A stretch of DNA of 64,000 bases from Luteimonas terrae (GCF_004358165.1 NZ_SMTG01000002.1:496001-560000); one strand, 5' to 3'; counted from the stretch's first letter, positions 53,532 to 64,000 are shown. Notes: generated from the sequence alone by a model not told the origin. Made by a program: numbers and translations.

Positions 53532-54765
53532 ATGCTCAAACCCATTCCTGCCGCGATCGGCCTGCGTTATCTCCGGGCCAAACGCCGCAACGGCTTCATT
53601 TCCTTCATCTCGCTGGCGTCGATCTTCGCAATCGCGATCGGCGTGACCGTGCTGATCACCACGCTCGCGGTGATGAGCGGTTTCCAGAAGGAAATCCGCG
53701 ACCGCATGCTCGGCATGGTCGCGCACGCGACGATCAGCGCCGATGGCGAAGTGCTGTCGAACTGGGCGCGTGCGGTGGATGTCGCGCGTGAGGATCCCCG
53801 CGTCGCCGGTGCGGCGCCGTACGTCGACACCCAGGCGCTGCTGCGCGGTCGTCGCAACGAGCCGGCCGCGGTGCGCGCGATCGTGCCGGAGGACGAGGCG
53901 CAGGTGTCCGAACTGGCGACCTCGATGGTGATCGGCAAGCTCGACGATCTGCAGCCGGGCACGTTCAACATCGTGCTCGGACGCGAGCTCGCGGTGTGGC
54001 TGGGCGTGGGCGTCGGCGACAGCGTCATCGTGACCACCGATTTCCAGGTCACGCCGATGGGCGCGGTGCCCCAACTCAAACGCTTCACCGTCAGCGGCAT
54101 CTTCGAGGTCGGCTACCAGGATTTCGACCGGCGCCTGGCGGTGGTCAACCTGCAGGACGCGCAGCGTCTGCTGCGCATCGGCGACGGCGTGACCGGCGTA
54201 CGCCTGAAGCTGCACGACATGGATCGCGCGCAGCAGGTCACCTACGACCTGGTGCACAAGCTCGGCGGCGTCTACCGGGTCAGCGACTGGAGCAGCGAGA
54301 ACGCCAACATGTTCCGCGCGCTCAAGCTCGAGAAGACGATGATCGGCATCCTGCTGTCGTTGATCATCCTCATGGGCGCGTTCTCGCTGCTCAATTCGCA
54401 GGTCATGCTGGTCACCGACAAGCACGCCGACATCGCCATCCTGCGCACGCTCGGCCTCACGCCGCGCGGGGTGATGCAGGTGTTCATGGTGCAGGGCACG
54501 ATGATCGGTGTGATCGGCACGGTGCTGGGCGTGTGCGGCGGACTGCTGCTGACATTCAATCTCGAACACATCCTGCGCGGGCTCGAGCGCCTGTTCGGCG
54601 TGGTGCTGATGCCCGAGGACGTCTACTACGTGACCGGTCTGCCGATCGATCTGCAGAGCAGCGATGTGGTGATGATCGGCGTGGTCGCGCTGGCGATGGC
54701 GTTCCTGGCGACGCTGTATCCGGCCTGGCGCGCGGCGCGCACCGCACCGGCGGAGGCGCTGCGCT

Positions 54766-54773
<8 letters not shown>
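53532..54773 (+). CDS. Lipoprotein-releasing ABC transporter permease LolC/LolE
   Basis: Inner-membrane permease of the LolCDE machine that releases mature lipoproteins to LolA. The 413 residues have the MacB/FtsX layout: one N-terminal helix (FISFISLASIFAIAIGVTVL), a large periplasmic domain (~50-270), and three C-terminal helices (SLIILMGAFSLLNSQVML; VMQVFMVQGTMIGVIGTVLG). RAKRRNGFISFIS at residues 18-30 is typical. Only one permease gene is present, so it probably forms a LolF-like homodimer or pairs with a gene elsewhere. It overlaps lolD by 8 bp. Confidence 0.92.
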
Positions 54774-55485
<712 letters not shown>

Positions 55486-55516
55486 GGGCAAGGTGCCGCA
55501 GGCCTCGCAGGACGCC

Positions 55517-56443
55517 CTATTCGGCGGGTTTCGCGGCCTCGGTCGGCCGCTGCGATGCAGCCCTTCGCGACAGCACCGCTTCGCGATGCGCGATGTAGCC
55601 GTTGGCGCCGAACACGATCGCCGCGCCGGCCGCCGTCCAGATGTCCAACGTTTCGCCGAACAGCCACCAGCCGAACAGCACGACGATGGGCAGCTGCACG
55701 AAGCTGATCGGCTGCAGCGCCGACACTTCGCCCAGCCGCAGCGCGCGCGTCCACAGCCACTGGCCAAGCGTGCCCAGCACGCCGGTGGCGATCAGCCACA
55801 GCCAGGCCACCGGGCCGGGCCAGACCCACTGGAACAGGGCGGGTGCCAGCGACAGCGGCACCCACAGCAGATAGGTGTAGAAGACGATCGTGTCGGGCGG
55901 GTCGATCTTCGACAGCTGCTTCATCTGGATCGCGACCAGCGCCGCGAGCAGGGCGCCGAACACCGGGACCAGCATCGGCAGCGAGAACGCCACGCCGGGC
56001 CGCAGGATCACCAGCACCCCGATGAAACCGGCCGACACCGCGATCCAGCGGCGCACGCGCACGATCTCGCCCAGCCACAGCACCGCCGCGATCGTCGCGA
56101 ACAGCGGCGCGGCGTAGGACAGCGAGATCGCCTGCGACAGCGGCAGATGGCCGATCGCCCAGAACGCGCACAGCATCGAACCCAGGCCGACCAGCGTGCG
56201 GACCAGATAGCGGCCCAGATGCCGCGTGCGCGGGATGCCGTTGCCCGCGTGCATCAGGATCGGCAGCAGCGCGAGCAGTCCGAAGAAGTTGCGGAAGAAC
56301 GCGACCTCGGTCGTCGGGATGGTCGCCGAAGCGAAGCGGATCGCGATCGCCATCAGCGCGAACGCCGAGGTGCTGCCGAGCATCAGCAGCGCGGCCTGGC
56401 CGTGCACGGTCGCCGGCTTCCAGCGCCGCAATTCGCCGCTCAC
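55517..56443 (-). CDS. EamA-family DMT transporter
   Basis: A 308-residue membrane protein with ten predicted helices in two EamA repeats (LLMLGSTSAFALMAIAIRFA with RNFFGLLALLPILM; then IVFYTYLLWVPLSLAPALF with FVQLPIVVLFGWWLFGE). Members export amino acids, drugs or metabolites; the substrate is unknown. The start is GTG 56443, overlapping the murB stop as GTGA. An ATG much further upstream would add ~67 residues lacking membrane character. Confidence 0.85.
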   Translation of the reverse strand: MSGELRRWKPATVHGQAALLMLGSTSAFALMAIAIRFASATIPTTEVAFFRNFFGLLALLPILMHAGNGIPRTRHLGRYLVRTLVGLGSMLCAFWAIGHLPLSQAISLSYAAPLFATIAAVLWLGEIVRVRRWIAVSAGFIGVLVILRPGVAFSLPMLVPVFGALLAALVAIQMKQLSKIDPPDTIVFYTYLLWVPLSLAPALFQWVWPGPVAWLWLIATGVLGTLGQWLWTRALRLGEVSALQPISFVQLPIVVLFGWWLFGETLDIWTAAGAAIVFGANGYIAHREAVLSRRAASQRPTEAAKPAE

Positions 56444-57468
56444 CAGCGTGCTCCGATGATCCTCGGCTCCGGTTCCAGGCGCACGCCGAAACGCATCTGC
56501 ACGGCCGCGGCGATCCGGCGCGCCAGACCGAGCAGGTCGGCGCCGCTCGCGCGGCCGTGGTTGACCAGCACCAGCGCATGTCCGGCCGAGACGCCGGCAT
56601 CGCCGTCGCGCTTGCCCTTCCAGCCGCACTGGTCGATCAGCCACGCGGCCGAGAGCTTGCGCAGGCCGTCGTCCACCGCGAACACCGGGATGCCCGCGTG
56701 TGCGGCAACCAGCGCCGCGGCCTGCGCGGCCGGGACGATCGGATTCTTGAAGAAGCTGCCCGCATTGCCGATCACCGCCGGGTCCGGCAGCTTGCTGCGG
56801 CGGATGTCGATGACCGCTTCGGCCACGTCGAGCGGGCGGGGCGCGGTGATGCCGCGGGCGGCCAGCGTGTCGCGCAGGCCGGCGTAGTCGAGCACGGGCG
56901 TTGCGAAGCGCTGCAATGCGAACTCGACCGCGGTGACGATCCAGCGGTCGGGCATCTGCTTGAACACGCTGTCGCGGTAGCCGAAGCGGCAGTCGGCGGT
57001 CCCGAGCCGCACGAATGCACGCGCGTCCTGATCGAAGGCCTCGACCGCGACCACGCGCTCACCGACCTCGACGCCGTAGGCACCGATGTTCTGGATGGGC
57101 GCGGCGCCGACGGTGCCTGGAATGAGCGCGAGGTTCTCCAGGCCGCCGAGCTCCTGCGCCAGCGTCCACAGTACGAAGCCATGCCAGTCGGCGCCGGCAC
57201 TCGCGCGCACGACGACGCGGTCGCCGTCGTCGGACACCACCGCGCGACGCGCATCGGTGATCGCCAGCGCATCCTCGGCATCGCCGGCGAACAGCAGGTT
57301 GCTGCCGCCGCCGATGACCAGCGGACGGGCGCCGTCGAGCGCGTCGAGCGCGCGCGGCAAGGCGCCGGCATCGGCCACTTCGACGAGCCGGCGCGCGGAT
57401 GCGGCCACGCCGAAGGTATTGCGCGGGCGCAGGTCGGCCGGCTGCAGCAGACGGAAAGGTGCGGACAT
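56440..57468 (-). CDS. murB: UDP-N-acetylenolpyruvoylglucosamine reductase
   Basis: FAD enzyme making UDP-N-acetylmuramate with NADPH. The 342 residues match type I MurB (E. coli 342). The sequence has the early NTFGVAASARRLVEV, FAD-binding VIGGGSNLL, PGTVGAAPIQNIGAYGVEV, and the catalytic Ser in IGNAGSFFKNP. ATG 57468 is the family-like start; the extension to 57531 lacks support. It lies 7 nt after pyrD and overlaps the EamA gene by 4 bp. Confidence 0.95.
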   Translation of the reverse strand: MSAPFRLLQPADLRPRNTFGVAASARRLVEVADAGALPRALDALDGARPLVIGGGSNLLFAGDAEDALAITDARRAVVSDDGDRVVVRASAGADWHGFVLWTLAQELGGLENLALIPGTVGAAPIQNIGAYGVEVGERVVAVEAFDQDARAFVRLGTADCRFGYRDSVFKQMPDRWIVTAVEFALQRFATPVLDYAGLRDTLAARGITAPRPLDVAEAVIDIRRSKLPDPAVIGNAGSFFKNPIVPAAQAAALVAAHAGIPVFAVDDGLRKLSAAWLIDQCGWKGKRDGDAGVSAGHALVLVNHGRASGADLLGLARRIAAAVQMRFGVRLEPEPRIIGARW

Positions 57469-57475
57469 CGACGGG

Positions 57476-58528
57476 TCAGAGGCTGGGCAGATTGCCGCGG
57501 CTCGGGGCCTCGCGCCTGCGGCGGATGGCATCGACGCAATCGCCGATCAGCGCCGGCCCGCGGTACACCAGACCCGAATAGACCTGCACCAGCGACGCAC
57601 CGGCCGCCATCTTCTTGACCGCGTCCGCGCCCGAGACGATGCCGCCCACGCCGACCAGCGGAATCTCGGTCGGCAGGCGCGTGCGCAGCATGCGCAGCAC
57701 GGTGGTGGCCTTGTTCATCAGCGGCTCGCCGGACAGGCCGCCGGTTTCCTCGGCGCGCGGATCGTCCTGCACGCTGATGCGCGAGATCGTGGTGTTGGTG
57801 GCGATGACGCCGTCGACGTGCAGGTCCGAAAGCACGCGTGCCGCGGCCTCGATGTCGTCGTCGCTGAGATCGGGTGCCACCTTGACCAGCACCGGCACGC
57901 GCTTGCCGTGCTGCGCGGCCAGACGTTCCTGCGCCTCGCGCAGCGTGCCGATCAGGCGCCGCAACGCCTGTTCTTCCTGCAGTTCGCGCAGGCCGGCGGT
58001 ATTGGGCGAGGAGATGTTGACGGTGATGTAGTCGGCCAGCGGATACACGCGTTTGAGGCAGAACAGGTAATCGTCGGCCGCCGACTCGTTGGGCGTGTCC
58101 TTGTTCTTGCCGATGTTGATGCCGAGGATGCCGGCGCGCTTGGCACGGTTGACGTTGGCGACCAGCGCATCGACGCCGGCATTGTTGAAGCCGAGCCGGT
58201 TGATCAGCGCGCGATGCCGCGGCAGGCGGAACATGCGCGGCTTCGAATTGCCGTCCTGCGGGCGCGGTGTGGTCGTGCCGATCTCGACGAAGCCGAAGCC
58301 CAGCGCGAACAGCGCATCGATGTGGTCGCCGTTCTTGTCCAGGCCGGCCGCCAGGCCCACGGGATTGGGAAACTGCAGGCCGAAGGCTTCGGTCGGCAGG
58401 GGCTGCGGCGGCTTGGCGATCAGCGACGACAGGCCGGCGCGATGCAGGGCGTCGAGGCCGCCGAGGGTCAGACCGTGCGCGCGCTCGGGGTCGAGCCGGA
58501 ACAGCAGCGGCCGGAGACTGCCGTACAT
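57476..58528 (-). CDS. pyrD: Dihydroorotate dehydrogenase (quinone), class 2
   Basis: Membrane-associated flavoprotein that oxidises dihydroorotate with quinone. The 350 residues have the class 2 N-terminal helix ([19 protein letters not shown]), [32 protein letters not shown], the catalytic Ser region [14 protein letters not shown] and the FMN phosphate site [20 protein letters not shown]. Its ATG overlaps the preceding stop by one base (TGATG). Confidence 0.96.
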   Translation of the reverse strand: MYGSLRPLLFRLDPERAHGLTLGGLDALHRAGLSSLIAKPPQPLPTEAFGLQFPNPVGLAAGLDKNGDHIDALFALGFGFVEIGTTTPRPQDGNSKPRMFRLPRHRALINRLGFNNAGVDALVANVNRAKRAGILGINIGKNKDTPNESAADDYLFCLKRVYPLADYITVNISSPNTAGLRELQEEQALRRLIGTLREAQERLAAQHGKRVPVLVKVAPDLSDDDIEAAARVLSDLHVDGVIATNTTISRISVQDDPRAEETGGLSGEPLMNKATTVLRMLRTRLPTEIPLVGVGGIVSGADAVKKMAAGASLVQVYSGLVYRGPALIGDCVDAIRRRREAPSRGNLPSL

Positions 58529-58818
58529 CAGGCGTACGCCGCGATGGCGGCCATCACGCCGCCGAAGACCAGGAACACGAACAACAGGCCGAGGATGCTC
58601 ATCGCGACCATCGCGTAGCCGAGCACGAGGCCGGTGACCGCCAGTCCGTCGCCTTCGAACGCATCGGGACGACGACGGATCTCGGACCGTGCGAGGTGGC
58701 CGGTGACGATTGCGACGAGGCTGCCGATGAAGGGCAGCATCGACCAGCCGAGCAGACCCGACACCAGGCTGACGATCGCCAGCGTGCTGGTGCGACGGAA
58801 GGCGACAGGTGCGCTCAT
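58528..58818 (-). CDS. DUF4190-type small membrane protein
   Basis: A 96-residue protein with two or three membrane segments, starting with the DUF4190 pattern [38 protein letters not shown] and [19 protein letters not shown]. Function unknown. It overlaps pyrD by one base, so it heads the run DUF4190-pyrD-murB-EamA. The longer frame to 59013 is unsupported. Confidence 0.8.
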   Translation of the reverse strand: MSAPVAFRRTSTLAIVSLVSGLLGWSMLPFIGSLVAIVTGHLARSEIRRRPDAFEGDGLAVTGLVLGYAMVAMSILGLLFVFLVFGGVMAAIAAYA

Positions 58819-58976
58819 GCGCGTGGTGCCCGCGTCAGGATGCCCGCCCGCGCCGCGTCGCGATACGACGCAGCGTGCAAGGAAACCGGATTTCGCAGCG
58901 CCATCGGCGGCGGTCCAGGGAGAACGGGGGAAGACACGATTATTCAGAACCCGGGGCGGCGCGCGCAAGCGCGGGA

Positions 58977-59002
58977 GGCGCCGCAGCGTGTGCTGCGGCG
59001 CC
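58977..59002 (-). terminator. Perfect 11-bp hairpin in the ALDH-DUF4190 gap
   Basis: GGCGCCGCAGC pairs with GCTGCGGCGCC around GTGT. It lies ~150 bp after the ALDH stop and ~160 bp before the DUF4190 start. The 336-bp gap 58819-59154 otherwise shows no gene; the message after the ALDH gene probably ends here, although no T-tract is present. Confidence 0.45.
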
Positions 59003-59154
59003 GACATGCGCATGCGTCACCCGTCCAAGGTCCGTCGCGAGCGCCGCCGGATGGCGCGTGGCGGAGCACAGGAAGCGCAGCGTACGTGTAGTACGTGAGC
59101 ATTCCGAGCACCGCACGCGCGTCAGCCGGCAAGCGCAGCAGGACATTGGGCGGG

Positions 59155-60690
59155 TCAGAGGTCGAACTTGATGCCCTGCGCCAGCGGCAACGCGTCGGAG
59201 TAGTTGATGGTGTTGGTCTGGCGGCGCATGTAGGCGCGCCACGCGTCCGAACCCGACTCGCGACCACCGCCGGTCTCCTTCTCGCCACCGAACGCGCCAC
59301 CGATCTCGGCGCCGGAGGTGCCGATGTTGACGTTGGCGATGCCGCAGTCCGAACCCCAGGCGGCGAGGAACTGCTCGGACGCCTTGAGGTTGGTGGTGAA
59401 GATCGCCGACGACAGGCCCTGCGGCACGTCGTTCTGCTGCTCGATCGCGTCGTCGAGATCGCTGTACTTCATGACGTAGAGGATCGGCGCGAAGGTCTCG
59501 GTCTGCACGACCTCGGCATCGTTGGTCAGGCCGCTGATGATGGTCGGCAGCACGAAGTTGCCCTTGCGGTCGTCGAGTGCCTTGCCGCCGCTTTCGACGG
59601 TGCCGCCGGCGGCCTTGGCCTTCTCGACCGCGGAGAGGAACGCCTGCACGCCATCGCGCGAGTTCAGCGGGCCCATCAGGTTGGCGGCGTCGGTCGGATC
59701 GCCGATCTTTTTCTCGACCTGCGCGTAGCCCGCTTTGAGCTTGCCCAGCACCTCGTCGAAGATCGACTCGTGCACGAACAGGCGGCGCGTGGTGGTGCAG
59801 CGCTGGCCGGCGGTGCCGACGGCGCCGAACACGATCGCCGGGATCGCCAGTTTCAGGTCGGCCGAGGGGTCGACGATGATCGCGTTGTTGCCGCCGAGTT
59901 CCAGCAAGGAGCGGCCCATGCGGCGCGCGACGCGCTCGCCGACGTGGCGGCCGACCTTGGTCGAACCGGTGAAGCTGACCAGGTTGATGCGCTTGTCGTC
60001 GACGAAGGCCTGGGCGAGATCGCTGCCGGCGTCGTTGAACAGGAAGAAGATGTCCGGGAAACCGCCGGCCTTCAGCGCGTCGTTGCAGATCTTCATCGAC
60101 GCGATCGCCGACAGCGGCGTCTTCGGCGACGGCTTCCAGATGGTGATGTTGCCGCAGATGGCGGCGACGAAGCTGTTCCAGGCCCAGACCGCAACCGGGA
60201 AGTTGAAGGCGCTGATCACGCCGACGATGCCCAGCGGATGCCACTGCTCGTACATGCGGTGGCCGGGACGCTCGGAGTGCATGGTCAGGCCGTAGAGCTG
60301 GCGCGAGAGGCCGACGGCGAACTCGCCGATGTCGATCATCTCCTGCACTTCGCCGTCGCCTTCCGGCTTGGACTTGCCCATCTCCAGCGCGACCAGCGAG
60401 CCCAGCGCGTCCTTGTGGGTGCGCAGCGCCTCGGCGCACAGGCGGATCGCCTCGCCGCGGCGCGGGGCCGGGGTCTTGCGCCATTCGCGGAACGCGGCCT
60501 GGGCGCGGGTCACGATCTGTTCGTAGTCGGCTTCCGACGAGGCCAGCACCTGGCCCAGCACTTCGCCATCGGTCGGGTTGACCGGCTCGATGATGCCGGC
60601 GCCGCGGCCGGTGGCCCATTCGCCGTTGCCCAGATAGGTGCCCGATTCGGTGGCCTTGAGGCCGAGCGCGGTGAGGACGGGATGGGACAT
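59155..60690 (-). CDS. ALDH7-type aldehyde dehydrogenase (aminoadipate semialdehyde dehydrogenase-like)
   Basis: NAD(P)-dependent aldehyde oxidation. The 511 residues contain the NAD-binding [20 protein letters not shown], the general-base Glu in [12 protein letters not shown], the catalytic Cys298 in [13 protein letters not shown], and [20 protein letters not shown] near the end. The last motif and the N-terminal layout match ALDH7A1/AmaB, which oxidise 2-aminoadipate semialdehyde in lysine breakdown; other ALDHs cannot be ruled out. It is monocistronic. Confidence 0.88.
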   Translation of the reverse strand: MSHPVLTALGLKATESGTYLGNGEWATGRGAGIIEPVNPTDGEVLGQVLASSEADYEQIVTRAQAAFREWRKTPAPRRGEAIRLCAEALRTHKDALGSLVALEMGKSKPEGDGEVQEMIDIGEFAVGLSRQLYGLTMHSERPGHRMYEQWHPLGIVGVISAFNFPVAVWAWNSFVAAICGNITIWKPSPKTPLSAIASMKICNDALKAGGFPDIFFLFNDAGSDLAQAFVDDKRINLVSFTGSTKVGRHVGERVARRMGRSLLELGGNNAIIVDPSADLKLAIPAIVFGAVGTAGQRCTTTRRLFVHESIFDEVLGKLKAGYAQVEKKIGDPTDAANLMGPLNSRDGVQAFLSAVEKAKAAGGTVESGGKALDDRKGNFVLPTIISGLTNDAEVVQTETFAPILYVMKYSDLDDAIEQQNDVPQGLSSAIFTTNLKASEQFLAAWGSDCGIANVNIGTSGAEIGGAFGGEKETGGGRESGSDAWRAYMRRQTNTINYSDALPLAQGIKFDL

Positions 60691-60783
60691 CGCGGAAACT
60701 CCTTGTGCGTGCGGCCGGACGGCGTGAAGCCGGCGGCGGCGGGGGACAACGCGGAACGGCGCGGGGGACCGCTCGCGTGCGTG

Positions 60784-60860
60784 TGGTGACCCCGGCCCGA
60801 TTCGAACGGGCGACCTTCCCCTTAGGAGGGGGACGCTCTATCCAGCTGAGCTACGGGGCC
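60784..60860 (-). tRNA. tRNA-Arg (anticodon CCT), CCA encoded
   Basis: The minus strand folds as a full cloverleaf: acceptor GGCCCCG with CGGGGTC (one G-U), D-arm GCTCAGCTGGATAGAGC, anticodon loop CTCCTAA with anticodon CCT, T-arm GCCCG-TTCGAAT-CGGGC, discriminator A and an encoded CCA. It reads AGG codons, rare in this GC-rich genome. It is 77 nt including CCA. The gene is between the ALDH gene and the diguanylate cyclase, with no integrase nearby. Confidence 0.95.
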
Positions 60861-61017
60861 GAATTGGCCGCCCATGATATCCGACCGCCCCGCCGCACGT
60901 GCGACAGCCGGGGCGGCGGCGGATTGTCGGCAGGGCGGATCGGCCCGTGTGTCGCGGGGGGGCGGGGCGCGCCGACGCGCACTACACGATGACGTTGGAT
61001 GTCGCGGCGGGCCGCGC

Positions 61018-62850
61018 TCAGGGCGACTCCGCCAGTTCCACGCAGTCGCGGCCGTTGGCCTTGGCGGCATAGAGCGCGCGATCCGCGATGCAGAGCGCGG
61101 CGTCGACGCTGTCGGCGGCGCAGGCCTCGATCACGTGCACGCCGATGCTGGCGGTCACGCGGATGCGCACGTCCCCGCTGAGGCAGGGTTCGTCTCCCAG
61201 CGCGTGGCGGATGGCCTCGCCGATGCGGCCGGCCTCGGCCATGTCGCGGCCGGGAATCGCGACGATGAACTCCTCGCCGCCGAAGCGTGCCAGCAGGGCG
61301 TCGTGCGGCCGCAGGGTGCGGCCGATGCGCCGCGCCGCCCAACGCAGGCAGTCGTCGCCGACCAGATGGCCGTAGCGGTCGTTGATCGACTTGAAGTGGT
61401 CGAGATCGATCATCAGCACCGCCAGCGGCGCGCCGTCATCGCGCGCCTGGCGCGCGAGATCGCGGAAAGCTTCGTGGAACCAGGCGCGATTGTAGAGGCC
61501 GGTCAACCCGTCGCGGCGGCTGGAATCGCGCAGGCGCGCGTGCGCCTCCTCGAGCTGCAGCAGGGTGCTGCGCACTTCCTGCGTGCGCTGGGCGACCTTG
61601 CGTTCGAGCTTCTGGTTGGCCTCGGCGGTGATGCGCTGGTTCTCGTTGCGCAGCGCCGCGTAGCGATGCCCGAGTGCGATCGACAGCAGCAGCATTTCCA
61701 GGGCCGAGCCGATCTGCACGCCGTATTCGGTGGCGAAGTTCTTGGGCAGCACCCCGAACGCGAGCAGGGTGAACACCGCGGTGCCGAGCAGGAACATCGA
61801 CCACGCGAGCAGGAGCAGCCGCGCCGGCGCATAGCCGCGGCGCAGCACCACGACCGTCGCGATGACGATGCCGACCACGCCCAGCAGCACCGCGCGCGAG
61901 GCGACCGGCGTGGAGATCCGCAGCGGCAGCCACACCGAGGCCACGCCGAACAGCACGAAGAAGCCCATCAGCGCCAGCAGCAACAGGTTGCCGCGCGGCC
62001 AGCGCCTGGGCAGTTCGAGGAAGGTGCGCGAGAACTGCAGCATCGCCACCAGCGCCAGGCAGATCGAGATCGGCACCATGTGGTCGGCCATCCACGACGA
62101 GCCCGGCCACAGGTATTCGAAGCCCAGGCCGTTGAGCGTGAACAGCACCAGCCCGAAGGCGGTGACGTGGCACAGGTACCAGAAATAGCTGGCATCGCGC
62201 AGCGACAGCCACAGCACCAGGTTGTAGAAGAACAGCGCCAGCATGATTCCGTAGTACAGGCCGATTGCCAGCTGCGCGTCGCGCGAGACCTCGGTGAACG
62301 CCTTGGGCGTGTAGAGCTGCAGTGGCACCTGCATCGAACTCTGGCTGCGCACGCGCACCAGCACGTCGACCGATTCGCCCGGCGGCAGGTCGAGGCTGAA
62401 GTTCGGATGGCGGTAGCGCACGCTGCGCGAAGCGAACGGTCGATGGTCGCCGCCGGCGTGGTGGACGACGTGCCCGTCGGCGTAGCGGACGTGCACGTCG
62501 ACCTCGTCGCTGAGCGGATACTCCTGCACCAGCATCCAGCGCGGCTCGCGCGGATCGCGGTTGATCACCCGCGCATGGAACCAGAACGTGCCGCGCTGGA
62601 AGCCGAAGGCGTCGTTGCCGTCCGGCAACGGGCGCATGCCGCGCAGATCGACCCGCTGCCAGGCCGCGGCGAGATCGTCGCCGTCGCCGGCATCGTGGTG
62701 GTAGCGCAGATAGGGCGACAGCGAGACGCTGTCGGTGCCGGGCGCGAGCTGCACGCCCGCGCGTTCGGCGGCCGTTGCGGGCAGAGCCCACAGACAGACC
62801 AGCAGCAGCCAGCATCGCCACCACGGCGTCGCCCCGTCGATCCGCGTCAT
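61018..62850 (-). CDS. 7TMR-DISM diguanylate cyclase (GGEEF)
   Basis: Makes cyclic di-GMP. From ATG 62850 it has 610 residues; ATG 62874 is also possible. A signal peptide (LLLVCLWALPATAAE) precedes a periplasmic DISM beta-sandwich (~35-180) that usually binds a carbohydrate-like ligand. Seven membrane helices (~190-395) and a coiled coil (~410-455, LERKVAQRTQEVRSTLLQLE) lead to the GGDEF domain with RFGGEEFIVAIP. The usual RxxD inhibition site five residues before GGEEF is out of register by one (RPHD lies six residues upstream), so product inhibition may be absent. Confidence 0.9.
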   Translation of the reverse strand: MTRIDGATPWWRCWLLLVCLWALPATAAERAGVQLAPGTDSVSLSPYLRYHHDAGDGDDLAAAWQRVDLRGMRPLPDGNDAFGFQRGTFWFHARVINRDPREPRWMLVQEYPLSDEVDVHVRYADGHVVHHAGGDHRPFASRSVRYRHPNFSLDLPPGESVDVLVRVRSQSSMQVPLQLYTPKAFTEVSRDAQLAIGLYYGIMLALFFYNLVLWLSLRDASYFWYLCHVTAFGLVLFTLNGLGFEYLWPGSSWMADHMVPISICLALVAMLQFSRTFLELPRRWPRGNLLLLALMGFFVLFGVASVWLPLRISTPVASRAVLLGVVGIVIATVVVLRRGYAPARLLLLAWSMFLLGTAVFTLLAFGVLPKNFATEYGVQIGSALEMLLLSIALGHRYAALRNENQRITAEANQKLERKVAQRTQEVRSTLLQLEEAHARLRDSSRRDGLTGLYNRAWFHEAFRDLARQARDDGAPLAVLMIDLDHFKSINDRYGHLVGDDCLRWAARRIGRTLRPHDALLARFGGEEFIVAIPGRDMAEAGRIGEAIRHALGDEPCLSGDVRIRVTASIGVHVIEACAADSVDAALCIADRALYAAKANGRDCVELAESP

Positions 62851-62982
62851 CCTGCCGCCCCGTATTCCATGCATCCCCGCATCGGCCTCGTCCTTGGCCT
62901 GCGAACGCAGGAAGCGTAGACCAGCGGCCTGCCGAAATCATCCGGCGGCATAATCGGCCGCCCGTTCGCAACAGGATCTCCC

Positions 62983-64000
62983 ATGCCGTCCCAGAGTCCA
63001 CGCGCGTTCCTGCCGCTGGCAGCCGTCCTGCTGGCGCTGTCGTCCGGCGCGGCCTCGGCCTGCGAGACCGGGCGCGTCGTCGATGCGGACGGGCAGGGCC
63101 TGGCGGGCATCCGGGTGTCGGATGGCACGCGGATCGTCGTGTCCGCTGCCGACGGCCGCTTCTCGGGCCTGCGTGGTGGCGACGCGCCGGTGTTCGTGAT
63201 CCGCCCGGCGGACCGCTCGCTGCCGCGCGAGGGTGCCCATCCCGCGTTCTGGCGCGCGGCCGGCGCCAGTGGCGCGGCCTGCACGTTCACGCTGCCGGCC
63301 GGCGACCGCGCGCAGGACACCCTGCGGGTCGCGGTGTTCGCCGACCCGCAGACCGGCACGACCGAAGAAGTGGGCTATTACGATCGCGCGATCGTCGAGG
63401 CGGCGCTGGCGGGCGCGCCCTACGATCTCGGCCTGATGCTGGGCGACGTGACCAACGACGACCCCGCGCTGTATCCGCTGATCGACCGCGCGACCGCGCG
63501 TCTCGACACGCCATGGCTGCACGCGCCGGGCAACCACGATCTGGACTTCGACGCGCGCGACGATGTCGGGTCGACGGCCTCGTTCCGCGCCGCCTACGGC
63601 CCGGAGACCTATGCCTGGGAAACGGCGCAGGCGAACGTGCTCGTGCTCGACAACGTCATCTGGCAGCCGGCGCAGAAGCCGACCTATGTCGGAGGGCTGC
63701 GCGAGGACCAGTTCGCCTTCGTCGAGGCATATCTGGCATCGGCGCCACGCGACCGGTTGCTGGTCGTCGCCGCGCATATTCCGTGGTTCGACACCGCATC
63801 GTCGGGCGCGCCCGAGACGGTGCGCAGCGCCGATCGCGCGCGTCTGTTCGCGGCGTTGCAGCCGTTCCCGCACGTGTTGCTGCTGACCGGGCATCGCCAC
63901 ACCCAGCAGCACGTCCGCCACGACGCCGGCACCGGCTGGCATGGTTTGACGCCGCTGCACGAGTACAACGTCGGTGCCTCCAGCGGCGCGTTCTGGAGCG
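62983..64000 (+). CDS. Calcineurin-like metallophosphoesterase, exported, cut by window edge
   Basis: ATG 62983 opens a frame with no stop to the right edge (339 codons seen). A signal peptide (LAAVLLALSSGAASA) is followed by an Ig-like N-terminal domain (GRVVDADGQGLAGIRVSDG; ~28-100) and a calcineurin-type phosphoesterase domain. Metal motifs are FADPQTG (the usual DxH is DPQ), GDVTNDD, GNHD, and LTGHRHTQQH. The MetallophosN-metallophos-MetallophosC architecture has a further C-terminal domain, not visible here. A -10-like CATAAT lies at 62949-62954. The substrate is unknown. Confidence 0.85.
   Translation, partial: MPSQSPRAFLPLAAVLLALSSGAASACETGRVVDADGQGLAGIRVSDGTRIVVSAADGRFSGLRGGDAPVFVIRPADRSLPREGAHPAFWRAAGASGAACTFTLPAGDRAQDTLRVAVFADPQTGTTEEVGYYDRAIVEAALAGAPYDLGLMLGDVTNDDPALYPLIDRATARLDTPWLHAPGNHDLDFDARDDVGSTASFRAAYGPETYAWETAQANVLVLDNVIWQPAQKPTYVGGLREDQFAFVEAYLASAPRDRLLVVAAHIPWFDTASSGAPETVRSADRARLFAALQPFPHVLLLTGHRHTQQHVRHDAGTGWHGLTPLHEYNVGASSGAFWS

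Noticed and set aside
60784-60860. tRNA-Arg as an integration site for a mobile element.
   Set aside because: No integrase, no partial tRNA duplicate and no change in gene character on either side.

Overview
The window is high-GC chromosomal DNA from a gammaproteobacterium. Gene content and order (cyoABCD followed by SURF1, DUF1674-sdhCDAB-sdhE-ygfX, rpsF-rpsR-rplI-dnaB, a DUF6116 protein, many compact overlapping operons) point to the Xanthomonadaceae/Lysobacteraceae, close to Lysobacter or Luteimonas. That assignment is inferred from content; no database was searched. There is no prophage, transposase, CRISPR array, rRNA or plasmid gene. Almost everything is housekeeping or envelope biology, and the unusual material sits in the intergenic regions.

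Layout. 1-7.1 kb: asnS (cut by the left edge), an A-type Fe-S carrier, and a minus-strand cyoABCD-SURF1 quinol oxidase operon. 7.2-13.5 kb: an MFS transporter, ribosomal proteins bS6/bS18/bL9, a 767-bp structured intergenic region, dnaB and alr. 13.5-27.2 kb: secreted or envelope hydrolases (exo/endonuclease-phosphatase, M14 carboxypeptidase, M3 dipeptidyl carboxypeptidase), a POT peptide transporter, a rhomboid protease, a lysine/alanine-rich histone-H1-like protein, a cold-shock protein, a sirtuin, glutathione peroxidase and ferredoxin-NADP reductase. 27.3-38 kb: a UbiB-type kinase, an ABC exporter, a TRIC-type channel, class I fumarase, and a minus-strand envelope group (DUF456, MscS, PldA, sterol-desaturase-like protein, Cys-rich lipoprotein). 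38-47.2 kb: a second cold-shock gene, two glycine-zipper proteins, a membrane-anchored cytochrome c'-like protein, tcdA, tatD, glutaryl-CoA dehydrogenase, a GNAT, a GST and a fused E1-alpha/beta 2-oxoacid dehydrogenase. 47.4-53.5 kb: an OmpA-like lipoprotein and a succinate dehydrogenase locus with three maturation factors. 53.5-64 kb: lolC/E-lolD, an EamA transporter, murB, pyrD, an ALDH7-type aldehyde dehydrogenase, tRNA-Arg(CCT), a 7TMR-DISM diguanylate cyclase and a truncated phosphoesterase.

How the genes work together. The respiratory theme is strong: bo3 quinol oxidase, complex II, fumarase, and assembly helpers (SURF1, SdhE, DUF1674/SdhAF4, YgfZ, A-type carrier). Gcd, the E1 fusion and the ALDH7 enzyme could belong to lysine/2-oxoadipate breakdown, although the ALDH lies 12 kb away.

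Most interesting regions. (1) The rplI-dnaB gap carries two perfect 7-bp hairpins with ANGGAT hexaloops inside an outer helix, resembling CsrA/RsmA targets or the TwoAYGGAY RNA motif. It also carries two DnaA boxes 23 bp apart just before dnaB and a degenerate 105-bp direct repeat. (2) Five genes have a -10-like hexamer ending 6-7 nt before the ATG and no useful Shine-Dalgarno, suggesting leaderless mRNAs. (3) Three different REP-like inverted pairs sit at gene ends.
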